A stretch of 55,523 nucleotides of DNA from an uncultured Pseudoflavonifractor sp. (GCA_947644625.1 CANRZY010000003.1:1-55523), one strand, 5' to 3'. Shown: positions 10,298-19,543, counted from the first letter of the stretch. The notes: generated from the letters alone by a model not told the origin. Program-made: numbers and translations.

Positions 10298-11919
10298 CGG
10301 CTGCTCCCTCCTTTGGCCCCGGACTTCGCTTTGTAGGTGTATTTCCCGGTGGCCTTGTCGTAGCTCTCGATCACCGTTCCGTCCTCCACATGGCTCATGA
10401 GCTCATCCCAGGTCATGCGCCCCATTCCGGACACTACGATCCACTCTTTTTTTGCTTGGTTCGTGACCTTTGCGCTTGGATCCTCCATCCCTGCGCCGGT
10501 CCCAGCCCCCTTGAAGTAGCTCCCCATATATCCGGCGGCTTCGATGTCCTGCTGGGTATATCCAGCTTCCATGAGGGCCCGGATAACCTCGTCGCTTTGG
10601 TCTCCGCTCTTAAACGCCTGAACGGCGTCGTTCTGGCCGCCCTCCGCCCAGCCTTTATAGTCCGTTGTAAGGCCGCTGGAGCTGGAGAATCCATACTTTT
10701 TGTAGTTGTTGGCAATGAAGCTATTTGGGTTTCCACTTGCCTTTGCCGCAGCGAAAAGCCCCTCATAATCCCCGCCGCCGGTTCCCGTTTTCGGCGCAGT
10801 GGCGGAGGAGGCCGCCTTCGCCGCCCTTTCCTCCCGCTTCGCCGCTTCCGTCAGCGCCAGAATGTACTCATTGGAAAGACCTGAACCTTGGATCATCCCC
10901 TCGCTCGGCATGACCCCCAGGGCCCCCATGGCTTCCGCCTGTGCCTGGAGCAACCCCTTTTCTTTCTCGTCCTGCTCCCTCTGCCACCCGGCATGAAGGC
11001 CCTGGGCGTATTCTCCGGTCAGCCCTGCGGCGGCCAGCAGCTCTCCGCTCGGGATCACTCCGGCGGCCAGCATGGCGGCTACCTGATCCTGGGCAAGCGC
11101 CATTTGATCCTGCCCCCGCTCATAGTCCCGCTGTTCCTTCTCCGCATCAAGGCTAATTTGATCCAGGTATTTTCCGTAGTCAATGGCGTCCTCCCCCTGT
11201 AGGGCGGAAAGCTGCTTATTTAGCACCGAGAACTGATCCAGCCAGTCTCCCTTGGCCTCCTGGTTGAGCTGCCGCACCACTCCCAGATCCTGAATGTTCA
11301 TACTGTGTTCATCCATGTACTTTTGATAGGCCGCCTCATAGAGCTGGGGGATCATGTCGTTTAGCTTGGTGGCGTAATAGTCTCCCGCCTGGGTGGCCGC
11401 CCCCACGGCATAGGAGGATGGCCTTCCTCCCGTAGCCGCCGACATTTGCCCCAGGGCGTTCGCTGTGGCCCGGTCCCCTTCCCGTAGGTATTCCTTCTTG
11501 TAGACCGGCCAAAGAGGATCCTCCTCCTTGCTCCAGGAAAACGCCTCCCTGTCCATCAGGGCGCCGAGAAGTTCCTGCTCCTGCTTTGCATATGGCTTCT
11601 CAAAGGAGCCGTACCCGGCGATCTGGTCCAGGGTGGTGTCGATCTGCCCTGGGATCTTCCCGGCGGAGACAAAGCTGCTCCCATCCGCCAATCCGGAATA
11701 GTTCCCGTAGCTTTTCCGCAGCTCGTTTGCCGCCTGGTTTGCCAGCAGCTTCCCCTCCGGGGTATCGGAACCATGGTAGTCCTTTTTCAGCGACAGGATG
11801 GACAGCCCAAATTCAGGGTATTTCTGGGCCAGATCCAGGTCTGATTGGGAGAACTCCCCCAAAAGTCCGGAGCCCTGGGCCGCTTTCATGAAGTCGTCGT
11901 AGCTGTATTGAGGTTTCAT
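10294..11919 (-). CDS. Probable internal virion / ejection protein
   Basis: A 541-residue protein with no motif I can name with certainty. It is rich in Ala, Gln, Gly and charged residues, with long predicted helices. The middle is built from short repeats of the form AAGVIPSGELLAAAGL and MGALGVMPSEGMIQG (about residues 283-345), and the C-terminus is Lys/Gly-rich. It lies between the nozzle-like gene and the giant polyvalent gene, overlapping the latter's start by four bases (GTGA), which implies translational coupling. In short-tailed phages, genes here often encode internal core or ejection proteins delivered with the DNA, and the helical, low-hydrophobicity composition fits. It could instead be a tail-fibre chaperone or another structural protein. 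Confidence 0.6.
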   Translation of the reverse strand: MKPQYSYDDFMKAAQGSGLLGEFSQSDLDLAQKYPEFGLSILSLKKDYHGSDTPEGKLLANQAANELRKSYGNYSGLADGSSFVSAGKIPGQIDTTLDQIAGYGSFEKPYAKQEQELLGALMDREAFSWSKEEDPLWPVYKKEYLREGDRATANALGQMSAATGGRPSSYAVGAATQAGDYYATKLNDMIPQLYEAAYQKYMDEHSMNIQDLGVVRQLNQEAKGDWLDQFSVLNKQLSALQGEDAIDYGKYLDQISLDAEKEQRDYERGQDQMALAQDQVAAMLAAGVIPSGELLAAAGLTGEYAQGLHAGWQREQDEKEKGLLQAQAEAMGALGVMPSEGMIQGSGLSNEYILALTEAAKREERAAKAASSATAPKTGTGGGDYEGLFAAAKASGNPNSFIANNYKKYGFSSSSGLTTDYKGWAEGGQNDAVQAFKSGDQSDEVIRALMEAGYTQQDIEAAGYMGSYFKGAGTGAGMEDPSAKVTNQAKKEWIVVSGMGRMTWDELMSHVEDGTVIESYDKATGKYTYKAKSGAKGGSSR

Positions 11920-11922
11920 TTC

Positions 11923-13554
11923 TTATTGCCTCCCTGGTTTTGACTTTAGCTCCGAGCCGGAGTAATACTCCCGGACAAGAGAGTAAATCCTGCACCCACC
12001 CCGGCCCTCCAGCTTCATCCGGTAATGATCTCCCCGGCGCGGGATGATGGGCAGATAGTAGGAGCGCTTGACCCCCTCTCCGATGGCAGAGCTGACCTTC
12101 TGCCATTCTCCGTCCGTGTCGAACTGAATGTATACCTGGACCTGGGCCCCATCCTCCAGCTCCAGCCGGATCTGTATTTTTGAGACCCCCTTCTTGTTGG
12201 GGTTTCCCTCCACGAAGTCCCCAAACTCCGCAAGCCACGGCACGCTTTCCTCCCAGCCGTCCCCGGCGGGGTCTATCCCCTGTGGCCTCCCCACGATCCA
12301 GACCTCTCCACCCTGGGTCAGCAGATAGAGGTTTCCGCCCCACCTCGCGAAATGGGTTGCCCGGGTGGCGTCCTCTCTGTGCCAGACGCCCCGCTGAGTG
12401 TCGTAGACAAAGAGACTCCAGCCGCCGGTGATGGTCTCCATGCTGATGTAGTATTTCAGCCCGTCCGACCCGGCCACGGCGTTTTGATACCGCTCCAGCC
12501 CCAGCGGGGCGCTGATAGGCTGGGGGATCCCACCTGAGTAGGCTACCACTCCCGCTCGGGACAAATAAAACAGGGTCTCCCCGGCAATGGCAAGGCTCCC
12601 GGCGCTCCCGGCGGCCACCCCCATTGTGGCCGATCCCATCACCTCGAAATTGGACGGCATGGAGCCATAGACCTTGTAGATGTGGTCCTCCTTGAAGAAC
12701 ACCGGATAGCCCAAAAAGGAGACGCACCCGGTAAATTCCCCGGCGCTCCCCGTGTCTACGGCGTAACTGTCTGTCGCCACCCCGTCAAAGACATTCCAGT
12801 TGAAGATATCCCCCAGCTTGGAGGCGTAGATGGTGTTCCCGTCGCACCCCCACAGCCGGTTTTCGTTTTCGCAGATATGCCGGAGGTCCGGCACTGTCCG
12901 CTTGACGGACAGCTCCCCCGTCTCCGTGTAGGGAGTTATCCCTCCGTCCCCATCCAGCTCAAAGACGTATTCGTAGAAGTAGAGCTTGTCCCCGTCGATC
13001 TCCCGGATGATGGGGGTCTTGTTGTTCCCCTGGTGCTTCGTGCAGCCGGATATGGTAACGGCGTCCCCCGCCCGGAAGTAGTCCTCCCATTTCACTCCCG
13101 GAGCCCGGATGGTGTTGGCCTCTGCCGCTTCCTCGAAAAGCAGACCGTTCTCGAAGGAGAGCTCCTGTCCCTCCCATGCGCTCTCCAAGGGCCCGAACTC
13201 GTCCGTCAAGGTGTTGTAGTACGCCTTGTCCGGCAGGATCACCACATAGGCCCCCAGGGCCGCAAAGGTCTTTCTCCCCGGTGTCAGCTCTCCCTTGCGC
13301 TCCCCTTTGTACCAGAAAGCCCCCTCCGAAACCCAGCATAGCCCCTCCCAGGAAAAGATCCCTCCCGGCTCCGTCAGCCGATGGGAACGGTATCTCCGCT
13401 CCCGGACGGCCAGAAGGGGGGCATAGTCCCCCGTCAGGTTTTCCATCTGCCACAGCTCGCCGTCTCCGGCCCCCAGGTTGTGGTTGAGTCCGCCGAACTT
13501 TACCTGTTGGCTCTTCACGATCCCATCGGCGTATTTCATGCTTGGCAGCTTCAT
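11923..13554 (-). CDS. Podovirus-type tail nozzle / stabilisation-like protein
   Basis: A 543-residue, mostly beta-strand protein with many aromatic residues and repeated short blades (for example LWGCDGNTIYAS, YLLTQGGEVWIVG). It opens with MKLPSMKYADGIVKSQQVKF and the segment GDGELWQMENLTGDYAPLL. The overall look is that of P22 gp10-like stabilisation/nozzle proteins or beta-propeller tail hubs of short-tailed phages; this is a family resemblance judged by eye. The start overlaps the end of the upstream gene by four bases and the next gene starts four bases beyond its stop, so it is part of a tight virion operon. A receptor-binding or baseplate-hub role is the main alternative. Confidence 0.6.
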   Translation of the reverse strand: MKLPSMKYADGIVKSQQVKFGGLNHNLGAGDGELWQMENLTGDYAPLLAVRERRYRSHRLTEPGGIFSWEGLCWVSEGAFWYKGERKGELTPGRKTFAALGAYVVILPDKAYYNTLTDEFGPLESAWEGQELSFENGLLFEEAAEANTIRAPGVKWEDYFRAGDAVTISGCTKHQGNNKTPIIREIDGDKLYFYEYVFELDGDGGITPYTETGELSVKRTVPDLRHICENENRLWGCDGNTIYASKLGDIFNWNVFDGVATDSYAVDTGSAGEFTGCVSFLGYPVFFKEDHIYKVYGSMPSNFEVMGSATMGVAAGSAGSLAIAGETLFYLSRAGVVAYSGGIPQPISAPLGLERYQNAVAGSDGLKYYISMETITGGWSLFVYDTQRGVWHREDATRATHFARWGGNLYLLTQGGEVWIVGRPQGIDPAGDGWEESVPWLAEFGDFVEGNPNKKGVSKIQIRLELEDGAQVQVYIQFDTDGEWQKVSSAIGEGVKRSYYLPIIPRRGDHYRMKLEGRGGCRIYSLVREYYSGSELKSKPGRQ

Positions 13555-13961
13555 TTTTGCTCCCCTCCATCCTCCGAGAAGTCCATGATCTTCACCAGCA
13601 GCTCCAGTATTCTCCCGGAGACCCGCTCCGGGGCAGGGGACGGGATCTTCTCCAGCTCGATCTCCACATCGTCAAGCTCCCCCTTCTCCCGGAAGTATTC
13701 CTCCGCCTTGTCCGCCTGTACCTTGAACCGGCCCTCCCGGTCCGTCAGGCTCCCGTCCTCTCCGGGCTCGGCGTACTTCTTTATCAGGCCCATCTCCTTC
13801 TCGGTGAAAAATTGAACATGAGGCTCCAGCGCGCCCTTTGCCACACAAAGCGCATGGGCAAAGGCAAAACCGGCCTCCCGCTCCATCATCTCCCGTACCG
13901 CGGCATAGACCTTAACGGCTTCTTTCAATTTCAGCTTCATTCCCGTATCCCCCTTATCCAA
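13551..13961 (-). CDS. Small phage structural-region protein, unknown function
   Basis: A 136-residue, strongly helical and charged protein (Glu/Lys rich) with a likely coiled coil around residues 60-130 (KYAEPGEDGSLTDREGRFKV, then KAEEYFREKGELDDVEIELE). I do not recognise a family. It overlaps the upstream fibre-like gene by eight bases and the downstream nozzle-like gene by four, so all three are probably co-translated. Such small helical proteins in tail operons can be adaptors or fibre-assembly chaperones, but nothing in the sequence decides this. Confidence 0.65.
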   Translation of the reverse strand: MDKGDTGMKLKLKEAVKVYAAVREMMEREAGFAFAHALCVAKGALEPHVQFFTEKEMGLIKKYAEPGEDGSLTDREGRFKVQADKAEEYFREKGELDDVEIELEKIPSPAPERVSGRILELLVKIMDFSEDGGEQK

Positions 13962-15180
13962 TCAATCCGTATGCTTTCAAGGCGGAGATCAAGGTGGTAA
14001 TCGTAGCATTTGCAGCCACTGTCTGCCTTGTCGCTCCGCTGGAACCAAAAAAGCCTACCTTGTGTGCCGTCGATCCTCCAACTTTTACATCTCCCTTTAG
14101 TTCCGCCTTTACACCGTGCTCTACTGTGAGGCTTCCGGACACCTCCAAGCCCCTTTGGCATTCCGTTACCCCCCATAGCCCAATGCGTCCACCGTTTCCA
14201 GTGGGCCACGATTTGCCAATTTCCACTCTGTATGTCTGCGAAGCGTCAACGACCTTTCCGCCCTCAGCACCGTAGAGATATTTCAGTTTGATACTGTCCA
14301 CGTCGATGTAGTCCGCCTTGATCTTCCCGGTCTGAATGTTGGCCCCGCTGATGATGGTTTTCCCATCCTTCAGGTTCCCGGTGCGGATCACGTCTGCGTC
14401 GATATATTCCGCCTTGATCTTCCCGGTCTTGATGTTATCCCCGCTGATGGTGGTGGTTCCGTCCGTCAGGCTGGACTTGAAGATCACGTCTCCCCCCAGG
14501 GTGATGTCTCCGCTGGTGCAGATGGTGACCCCGCCCGACTTCAGGGAGAGGGTGCTTGCCCCTTTTTTATTCACCACCGACAGGGTGAACCCGTCCACCT
14601 TCTGCTCCAGCTTGGAGATGTCTCCCTCCGCATTTTGGATCTTTGTGGAGAGGGAGGTTGCCGTCTGCCGGATCTCGGAGGCATTCGCCTGTATCTTTCC
14701 GTTCAGGTCCGCCTCCACGGCCACCACCTGTGCGGTGATCTCCGTTGCCGTCTGCCGGATCTGGGAGGCGTTGACCTGGATCTTCCCTTCCAGGTCCTGT
14801 TCTACGCTTTCCACAAGGAACGTGATATTCTTTGCCGTCTGCTCGATCATGGATGTGTTGACCTGGATCTTCCCGTTCAGGTCTGTCTCCAGGCTCGTCA
14901 CCCTGGTCTGGATCCCCTCCGCCGTGACGGTGATCCTGGTCTCCAGTCCCCTCTCCACGTCCGTGATCCTTTTGTTGATCGGGCTCTCCACGTTCTGTAC
15001 GAACTGTTGGAGCGCCGTCTGGTTCATGTTGTGGTCAAAATCCAGGTTCCGAAGGGAATACCTCAGCTGCTCCACCAGCATAAATAGATAGCTCTGGATG
15101 GCGTCGATCTTCTTATCCGTGGATTCCTCTCCCGTAAAGGAGGGGAAATTCGTGTCTATGTAAAGCCAGTTTGAGGGCAT
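13954..15180 (-). CDS. Tail fibre/spike-like protein with trimeric coiled-coil repeats
   Basis: A 408-residue protein. The N-terminus (MPSNWLYIDTNFPSFTGEES) is probably the virion-attachment part. Residues about 70-190 contain near-identical helical repeats built on DLNGKIQVN or DLEGKIQVN followed by QIRQTAT, spaced by about 33 residues, as in trimeric coiled-coil shafts. Residues about 215-300 carry beta repeats with TTISGDNIKTGKIKAEYID and TIISGANIQTGKIKADYID, typical of phage tail proteins with triple-beta folds. The C-terminus is Ala/Thr rich. It lies between the lysis genes and the nozzle-like gene. Likely role: host-surface binding or a side fibre. Assignment is by repeat architecture. 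Confidence 0.7.
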   Translation of the reverse strand: MPSNWLYIDTNFPSFTGEESTDKKIDAIQSYLFMLVEQLRYSLRNLDFDHNMNQTALQQFVQNVESPINKRITDVERGLETRITVTAEGIQTRVTSLETDLNGKIQVNTSMIEQTAKNITFLVESVEQDLEGKIQVNASQIRQTATEITAQVVAVEADLNGKIQANASEIRQTATSLSTKIQNAEGDISKLEQKVDGFTLSVVNKKGASTLSLKSGGVTICTSGDITLGGDVIFKSSLTDGTTTISGDNIKTGKIKAEYIDADVIRTGNLKDGKTIISGANIQTGKIKADYIDVDSIKLKYLYGAEGGKVVDASQTYRVEIGKSWPTGNGGRIGLWGVTECQRGLEVSGSLTVEHGVKAELKGDVKVGGSTAHKVGFFGSSGATRQTVAANATITTLISALKAYGLIG

Positions 15181-15243
15181 ATGCCCGCCTCCTTCCGGGG
15201 AGCGCCCGGAGCCGGGGAAAAATCCCCGGCCCCAGGCTTCAAA

Positions 15244-16032
15244 TCATGTATTGTCCTTTGCCTGTGGATCCAGCAGCCCCACCCGGTCCATCCAGACCAA
15301 GGGCTGGAGATTCTGTTCCCACACGTTCACCGCGCCGGCCTCGTCCTTCCGGATGATCCCGGCGTCGATGGCCTTCCGGGCGGCCTCCCGGGCCCAGGAC
15401 GGCATTTCCTCTACCTGGTGGTACAGTTTCATTTCCTCATCCTCCTTCTCCGCTGCGGAGCCGTCGGCGGCTTCGCCGTATGGATCCGGCGTACCCCCCG
15501 CGGGTGTGAGGCGGCCTTTAAAGGCTTCCCAGGCCGCCGCGTCCATAAAGTAGGCCGGACAATGCTTGCCCGATACGTCAAAATGGCGGATGACCCGCTC
15601 GATGGGGATGTTGTATTTCTCCATCAGGGCCCGGGCCAGCTCGGCCGCCCGCTCCAGCGTGGCCTCCGTCGCCATAATCTGTCCGTCCCGGCGGTTGTCG
15701 CACAGCTCAATGGATAGGGTGTTGTAGTTGTTGGCCGTGAGAAAGAGCGTCCCGCCACCCGTCCTGGCACAATCCGTCCATTTCTTCCCGCCCACGGCCC
15801 AGGCAATCCCCAGATCCTCCACCGACCGGGTGATACTGTCGTCGTCCACAAAGTAGTGGGCCGACGCCTTCACCACATTGTCCCGGTAATACCTTGCATT
15901 GTTGGCGTCGGTATCTCCATCGTTTCCCGTGTAATGGATCACCAGATACCGGATGGCCGACGCAGGCCGCGTCCCGCCCCGGTTTCCAGGGTGGCACGGC
16001 AGGCAGACCACGGTTTTCAGGATGTCCTCCAT
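15244..16032 (-). CDS. N-acetylmuramoyl-L-alanine amidase (endolysin)
   Basis: A 262-residue endolysin that cuts the amide bond between MurNAc and the stem peptide to release phage. The N-terminal domain is of the Amidase_2 (PGRP-like) type: YLVIHYTGN gives the first zinc His, then the HYFVDDD and SIELCD strands, and VIRHFDVSGKHCPAYF supplies the later His and Cys ligands. After a linker (about residues 178-195) comes a C-terminal segment (PSWAREAARKAIDAGIIR...) that looks like an SLH-like or other short wall-binding repeat. The linker is encoded by a dispersed palindromic element. I start at ATG 16032, just beyond the holin stop at 16034; the longer frame upstream would overlap the holin gene. 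Holin then amidase is the normal lysis order. Confidence 0.9.
   Translation of the reverse strand: MEDILKTVVCLPCHPGNRGGTRPASAIRYLVIHYTGNDGDTDANNARYYRDNVVKASAHYFVDDDSITRSVEDLGIAWAVGGKKWTDCARTGGGTLFLTANNYNTLSIELCDNRRDGQIMATEATLERAAELARALMEKYNIPIERVIRHFDVSGKHCPAYFMDAAAWEAFKGRLTPAGGTPDPYGEAADGSAAEKEDEEMKLYHQVEEMPSWAREAARKAIDAGIIRKDEAGAVNVWEQNLQPLVWMDRVGLLDPQAKDNT
15455..15509 (-). repeat. Dispersed palindromic element, copy B (in amidase linker)
   Basis: About 55 bp sharing GCGGAGCCGTCGGCGGCT and GGATCCGGCGT with the copy in the scaffold gene; a few bases of the hairpin arm are missing. It is translated in the same frame as in the scaffold, giving GTPDPYGEAADGSA between the catalytic and C-terminal domains. 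Confidence 0.75.
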
Positions 16033-16033
16033 G

Positions 16034-16534
16034 TTATTCCTTACCCTCCCCATGCTCCCACGGCTCCATGTAGGGATGTGTCTCGGACCCGCCCGCCTTA
16101 TCCTTCCCGGCGTCTCCATGCTCCCGCAGCGCCTCCAGCATATCCCGGAGGAACTTGGGCCACGGGACCCCCATCAGTCCCAGGTTTTCCAGCAGGGAGA
16201 GTCCCTCGTTGCCCGTGAAAAACAGGATCGCCATGAGGCGCACATAGTCGATCCCCAGGGCCTCGTCCAGCAGCACGGCCACCCGGACCACCAGCAGGAT
16301 CATCCCTTTCTTGATAAGCCCCCGAAATCCCGCCATGCTGTTCAGGGTCCCCGTCTCGCTCTTGGGAGACCGCTTCCAGAAGGCCGCCAGCATGACCCCC
16401 GTCAGGTAGTCCAGGACCATAAGGGCCACCAGAAGGGCCATGATGTTGTCCCAGCCCCCCAGTGCGTTCGCAATAAGCACCCCCATTGCCGCCATCGCGG
16501 CCAGAATGCCGTTCTTGATCTGCATCGCATCCAT
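16034..16534 (-). CDS. Phage holin (toxin-secretion/lysis holin type)
   Basis: A 166-residue membrane protein with three or four hydrophobic segments: ILAAMAAMGVLIANAL, IMALLVALMVLDYLTGVMLA, MILLVVRVAVLLDEAL and YVRLMAILFFTGNEGLSLLE. The DYLTG motif and the late FFTGNEGLSLLENLGLMGVP segment are hallmarks of the LytA/TcdE/BhlA holin family (PF05105). The tail is short and charged. It would assemble pores in the host membrane to let the amidase out. The start at ATG 16534 has CGGAGGTA seven bases upstream; an upstream in-frame extension is rejected because it would overlap the glycosyltransferase gene. It directly precedes the amidase with no gap. Confidence 0.9.
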   Translation of the reverse strand: MDAMQIKNGILAAMAAMGVLIANALGGWDNIMALLVALMVLDYLTGVMLAAFWKRSPKSETGTLNSMAGFRGLIKKGMILLVVRVAVLLDEALGIDYVRLMAILFFTGNEGLSLLENLGLMGVPWPKFLRDMLEALREHGDAGKDKAGGSETHPYMEPWEHGEGKE

Positions 16535-16536
16535 TC

Positions 16537-17319
16537 TTATGTACCTCCGATTTTTGTTTTGTGGCGCCGTCCCATGCCCAGCTCTGCCACAGCCTTTTCC
16601 AGCTCCGGGTTGAGCTGCAAAAACCATCCCGGATCCTTGGGCTCTGCCTTTATCGGCGTTCCCCGCTCCATCTTTTCCAGCCACTCCTCGTAAGAGCGGG
16701 TATAATAATGGTCGATCACGATTTTTTCACGGGGGAGCTTTCCGATGTTGCTGAACTCCACAAATCCCTTATTCTCGTTTGCGATCTTCAGCCACCGGGT
16801 CAGCGTTATCGGCGTTCGGATCCCCATTTTTTCCAGGCGGTCCGCCTTGCAGATCGACTTGTGCGGGGTCACTTGCAGCTCCACCGTCTGCGTAAACCGT
16901 TTCCGGACCGTCCCCTCCTTCCTGCGCAGCTGTCCGGACGCGTTATAGGTCAAAAAACGTACGCACAGGACGTCAATATCCTCATAGCTTTTCATAAACT
17001 CCCTGATGTCCGTTCCGTCTACCACGCGTAAAAATTCATCCGTATCCAAAAACGCCACCCATTTGGTTTCCTGCCTGTAATTTGCGATCCAGTGGTCATA
17101 TGCCTCGGTTTGGGCAAGGTCGCTGTCTGACGGATAATCTATCACAGTTATCCTTTCCCGGTATTTCTCCGGGATGCTCCCGGCCACCGGCAGTCTGGAG
17201 CCGTTATCGTAGATGTAGATATGGTCCGCTCCCATGCCTAAATGCCACGCCAGCCACTCCTCCAAATATCTATTTTCATCCTTCGTGATCAGACAAACGG
17301 AAAAATCATAGCCCTTCAC
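16537..17319 (-). CDS. Glycosyltransferase (GT2/GT92-like), next to collagen-like gene
   Basis: A 260-residue glycosyltransferase of GT-A fold. The N-terminus SVCLITKDENRYLEEWLAWH with YIYDNGS and the DTDE motif (WVAFLDTDEFLRV) is the nucleotide-sugar and metal-binding core of Glyco_tranf_2_4 / GT92-like enzymes. The C-terminal half (TPHKSICKA, VIDHYYTRSYEEWLEKMERG) is typical of the same group. The GTG start at 17319 sits after GGGGGTGAT and five bases past the end of the collagen-like gene. Inference: it glycosylates the adjacent collagen-like virion protein, or another phage or host surface structure. It has no membrane segment, so it would act in the cytoplasm before assembly. Confidence 0.8.
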   Translation of the reverse strand: MKGYDFSVCLITKDENRYLEEWLAWHLGMGADHIYIYDNGSRLPVAGSIPEKYRERITVIDYPSDSDLAQTEAYDHWIANYRQETKWVAFLDTDEFLRVVDGTDIREFMKSYEDIDVLCVRFLTYNASGQLRRKEGTVRKRFTQTVELQVTPHKSICKADRLEKMGIRTPITLTRWLKIANENKGFVEFSNIGKLPREKIVIDHYYTRSYEEWLEKMERGTPIKAEPKDPGWFLQLNPELEKAVAELGMGRRHKTKIGGT

Positions 17320-17323
17320 CGCA

Positions 17324-19087
17324 TCACCCCCATCTCCTCCGCACACGAACGAGAGCTTCTATCCTATATGGGTTTCCGCTTTCTGCCAGGCTTGCGGACA
17401 TCTCTCCGAATTCTATCCTCCCATCCACGTAACGGCCCGCAATACTGTTTCCATCTTTGTTGGTTAGTTGCGGTGTGTTGTGCAGATCTATAAGCTCAAA
17501 TTCTTTTGGCATTTTGATATATACCGTGCCGCCTAGGGCATGACTTATTTCAATCCTTACGTCTCTTTCCGCTATCGAAATATAAAAAAAGTCGACACTT
17601 CCACCGATGTTCATTCCGATTTCCCAGCAGGGCCGACCGGCAAACACCAGCGGGACAAAAACTTGGCCCGGAATCGCCACCATATCCCCGCCCTCTCCCA
17701 CAGGGCCTTGTGGACCGGCTTCCCCCTGCGGGCCCTGCGGTCCTGGTTCCCCGGGATCTCCCTTGGGTCCTTGGGGTCCGGGCTCCCCTGGGTCTCCCTT
17801 GGGGCCCTGAGGGCCAGCCTCGCCCCGCGGCCCCTGCGGTCCTGGTTCCCCGGGGTCTCCCTTGGGACCCTGTTCCCCATCCTCGCCCGGGTCCCCCTTT
17901 GGCCCTTGCGGCCCGTCGGGTCCTGCCTCCCCCCGGTCTCCTTTGGTCCCTTGCGGTCCCACCGGTCCAGGGTCTCCCTTGGGCCCTTGCGGCCCATCGG
18001 GTCCTGCCTCCCCCTGGTCTCCTTTGGGTCCTTGCGGCCCCACCGGCCCAGGGTCCCCTTGATCTCCTTTTTCCCCTTTTGGCCCCTGGGGGCCCGCTGC
18101 GCCCCGGGGACCGGCGGGGCCCTGAATGGTCCCGTTGTTGACCCAATCTCCAGCCTCGGCGTCCCATGTGTAGATGTCATAGGGGGCCTGTACCCCCACG
18201 CCGTAGCTGTCTCCCGCCTCCGGGGCGGGGTGGGCCGCTTCCAGCAGCTCCCGGGTATCGTAATATCCCAGAACAACAAATCCTTTTCCCTGCGGGCCTG
18301 CGTCACCTTTCTCCCCCTTGGGTCCCTGTTCTCCCCGAGGGCCGGGGCCTCCCTGATTCCCCTTGGGGCCCTGTAGGCCCTGCTCCCCCTGGGGCCCGGC
18401 CTCTCCGGGGTCTCCCTTCTCGCCCTTGGGTCCCTGTTCTCCCCGGGGGCCGGGGTCTCCCTGGTCCCCCTTGGGACCCTGTAGGCCCTGCTCCCCCCGG
18501 GGACCGGCCTCGCCGGGGTCTCCCTTCTCTCCCTTGGGTCCTTGTTCTCCCTGAGGGCCGGGGTCTCCCTGGTCCCCCTTGGGACCCTGTAGGCCCTGCT
18601 CCCCCTTGGGACCAGCCTCTCCGGGGTCTCCCTTCTCGCCCTTGGGTCCCTGTTCTCCCTGAGGGCCCTTGTCTCCGGGGTCCCCCTTGGGGCCGACCTC
18701 GCCGGGGTCTCCCTTCTCACCCTTTTGTCCCCGTTCTCCCTGAGGGCCGGGGTCTCCCTGGTCCCCCTTGGGGCCCTGAATACCCTGCTCCCCCTGGGGC
18801 CCGGCCTCGCCGGGGTCGCCCTTCTCACCCCTGGGGCCTTGTTCTCCCTGGGGGCCCATGTCTCCGGGTTCGCCCTTGATGCCCTGGGGTCCCTGCTCAC
18901 CCTGGGGCCCCACAAGGGAGGCAAGCCACTCCGTCTCCGTTCCCTGAAATCCATTGTCAACGGCCACCGCATAGGCGGTCTTTCCGTTGAGGGATTCCAG
19001 CCACTCCTCCAGAGTGCCCGTATAGCCGCGCTTCACAGCGAGACCGTAGGCGGACAGGTAGTAGGGAGGATTTTCATACATACTCAT
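17324..19087 (-). CDS. Collagen-like phage structural protein
   Basis: A 587-residue protein. The N-terminus contains two [12 protein letters not shown] / [12 protein letters not shown] motifs that commonly lead into phage collagen repeats. Gly-X-Y triplets run from about residue 60 to 266 and 321 to 463 (for example [19 protein letters not shown]), split by a non-collagen segment ([20 protein letters not shown]...) that looks like a small beta domain. Residues about 464-587 form a globular C-terminal head, probably beta-rich, able to nucleate the trimer. The DNA shows tandem units of about 108 bp (36 residues). It sits after the adaptor gene and just before a glycosyltransferase. Likely a fibre or head-surface appendage. 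Confidence 0.9.
   Translation of the reverse strand: MSMYENPPYYLSAYGLAVKRGYTGTLEEWLESLNGKTAYAVAVDNGFQGTETEWLASLVGPQGEQGPQGIKGEPGDMGPQGEQGPRGEKGDPGEAGPQGEQGIQGPKGDQGDPGPQGERGQKGEKGDPGEVGPKGDPGDKGPQGEQGPKGEKGDPGEAGPKGEQGLQGPKGDQGDPGPQGEQGPKGEKGDPGEAGPRGEQGLQGPKGDQGDPGPRGEQGPKGEKGDPGEAGPQGEQGLQGPKGNQGGPGPRGEQGPKGEKGDAGPQGKGFVVLGYYDTRELLEAAHPAPEAGDSYGVGVQAPYDIYTWDAEAGDWVNNGTIQGPAGPRGAAGPQGPKGEKGDQGDPGPVGPQGPKGDQGEAGPDGPQGPKGDPGPVGPQGTKGDRGEAGPDGPQGPKGDPGEDGEQGPKGDPGEPGPQGPRGEAGPQGPKGDPGEPGPQGPKGDPGEPGPQGPQGEAGPQGPVGEGGDMVAIPGQVFVPLVFAGRPCWEIGMNIGGSVDFFYISIAERDVRIEISHALGGTVYIKMPKEFELIDLHNTPQLTNKDGNSIAGRYVDGRIEFGEMSASLAESGNPYRIEALVRVRRRWG
18301..18840 (-). repeat. Tandem ~108-bp repeats in collagen-like gene
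   Basis: The motif TCTCCCTTCTCGCCCTTGGG (plus strand, small variations) recurs about every 108 bases, near 18,409, 18,517 and 18,625, with a further variant near 18,709. The repeats encode 12 Gly-X-Y triplets each and differ by a few bases, so copy number could vary between strains and assemblies. Confidence 0.75.
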
Positions 19088-19457
19088 GTCGCATAGCCTC
19101 CTCGCTTAAATATCCCTGCGCCGGTTCGTACTGATTCACGAACCAGTGTACAAAATTCCCGTAGTGTTCGTTGTAGATCTGCATGGAGTTCTGGTATTTG
19201 TCATACTCCCCATTGGCCTCATCGATCTTCGCCTGGAGCCACAGGGTATAGATGTCGTCATGGGGAGGGTCCACCAGCAGCGTCGCCTCCAAGTCCTCCC
19301 CGGTGAGCTGGAGCTGGTCGATCTCCACCTTCGACAGGAGGAGCACGTCCGCCGCGATCCTCCCCTCCAGAGCGTTCAACCATCCCACCAGGACCTTCGT
19401 GGAAAAGGCGTTGGGCTTCATCTCGTTCGCGTAGTCGATGGCGTCTTTTACCTTCAC
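19074..19457 (-). CDS. Head-tail adaptor/connector-like protein
   Basis: A 127-residue helical, acidic protein ([18 protein letters not shown]..., [47 protein letters not shown]). Size, helicity and place just after the major capsid gene fit phage head completion or connector proteins (gp6-like); no diagnostic motif is present. The GTG start at 19457 is preceded at eight bases by GGAAGGAGG. It overlaps the collagen-like gene by 14 bases. The upstream spacer carries a strong terminator-like hairpin and a spacer hairpin shared with other head genes, so it may be transcribed less than the capsid gene. Confidence 0.6.
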   Translation of the reverse strand: MKVKDAIDYANEMKPNAFSTKVLVGWLNALEGRIAADVLLLSKVEIDQLQLTGEDLEATLLVDPPHDDIYTLWLQAKIDEANGEYDKYQNSMQIYNEHYGNFVHWFVNQYEPAQGYLSEEAMRHEYV

Positions 19458-19520
19458 ACCGTTTTCCTCCTTCCATTACCAGAAGAAACTCCGCTAAGCT
19501 CCGTTCTTCCTCCTCTCCCC

Positions 19521-19543
19521 GCGAAAAGGCTTTTCCTTTCCGC
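19521..19543 (-). repeat. Spacer hairpin family, copy 1
   Basis: On the minus strand GCGGAAAGG-AAAAG-CCTTTTCGC followed by GGGGAGAGG. It resembles hairpins at 22644-22670, 25046-25068 and 27132-27158, all lying in spacers just ahead of head/packaging genes. Confidence 0.65.

Noticed and set aside
18301-18840. Possible CRISPR-like array
   Set aside because: The repeats are contiguous coding units of 108 bp with no unique spacers; they encode collagen triplets.
17540-18879. Plus-strand and frame-shifted open frames over the collagen region
   Set aside because: They arise from the repeat structure of the Gly-X-Y codons and mirror them in other frames.
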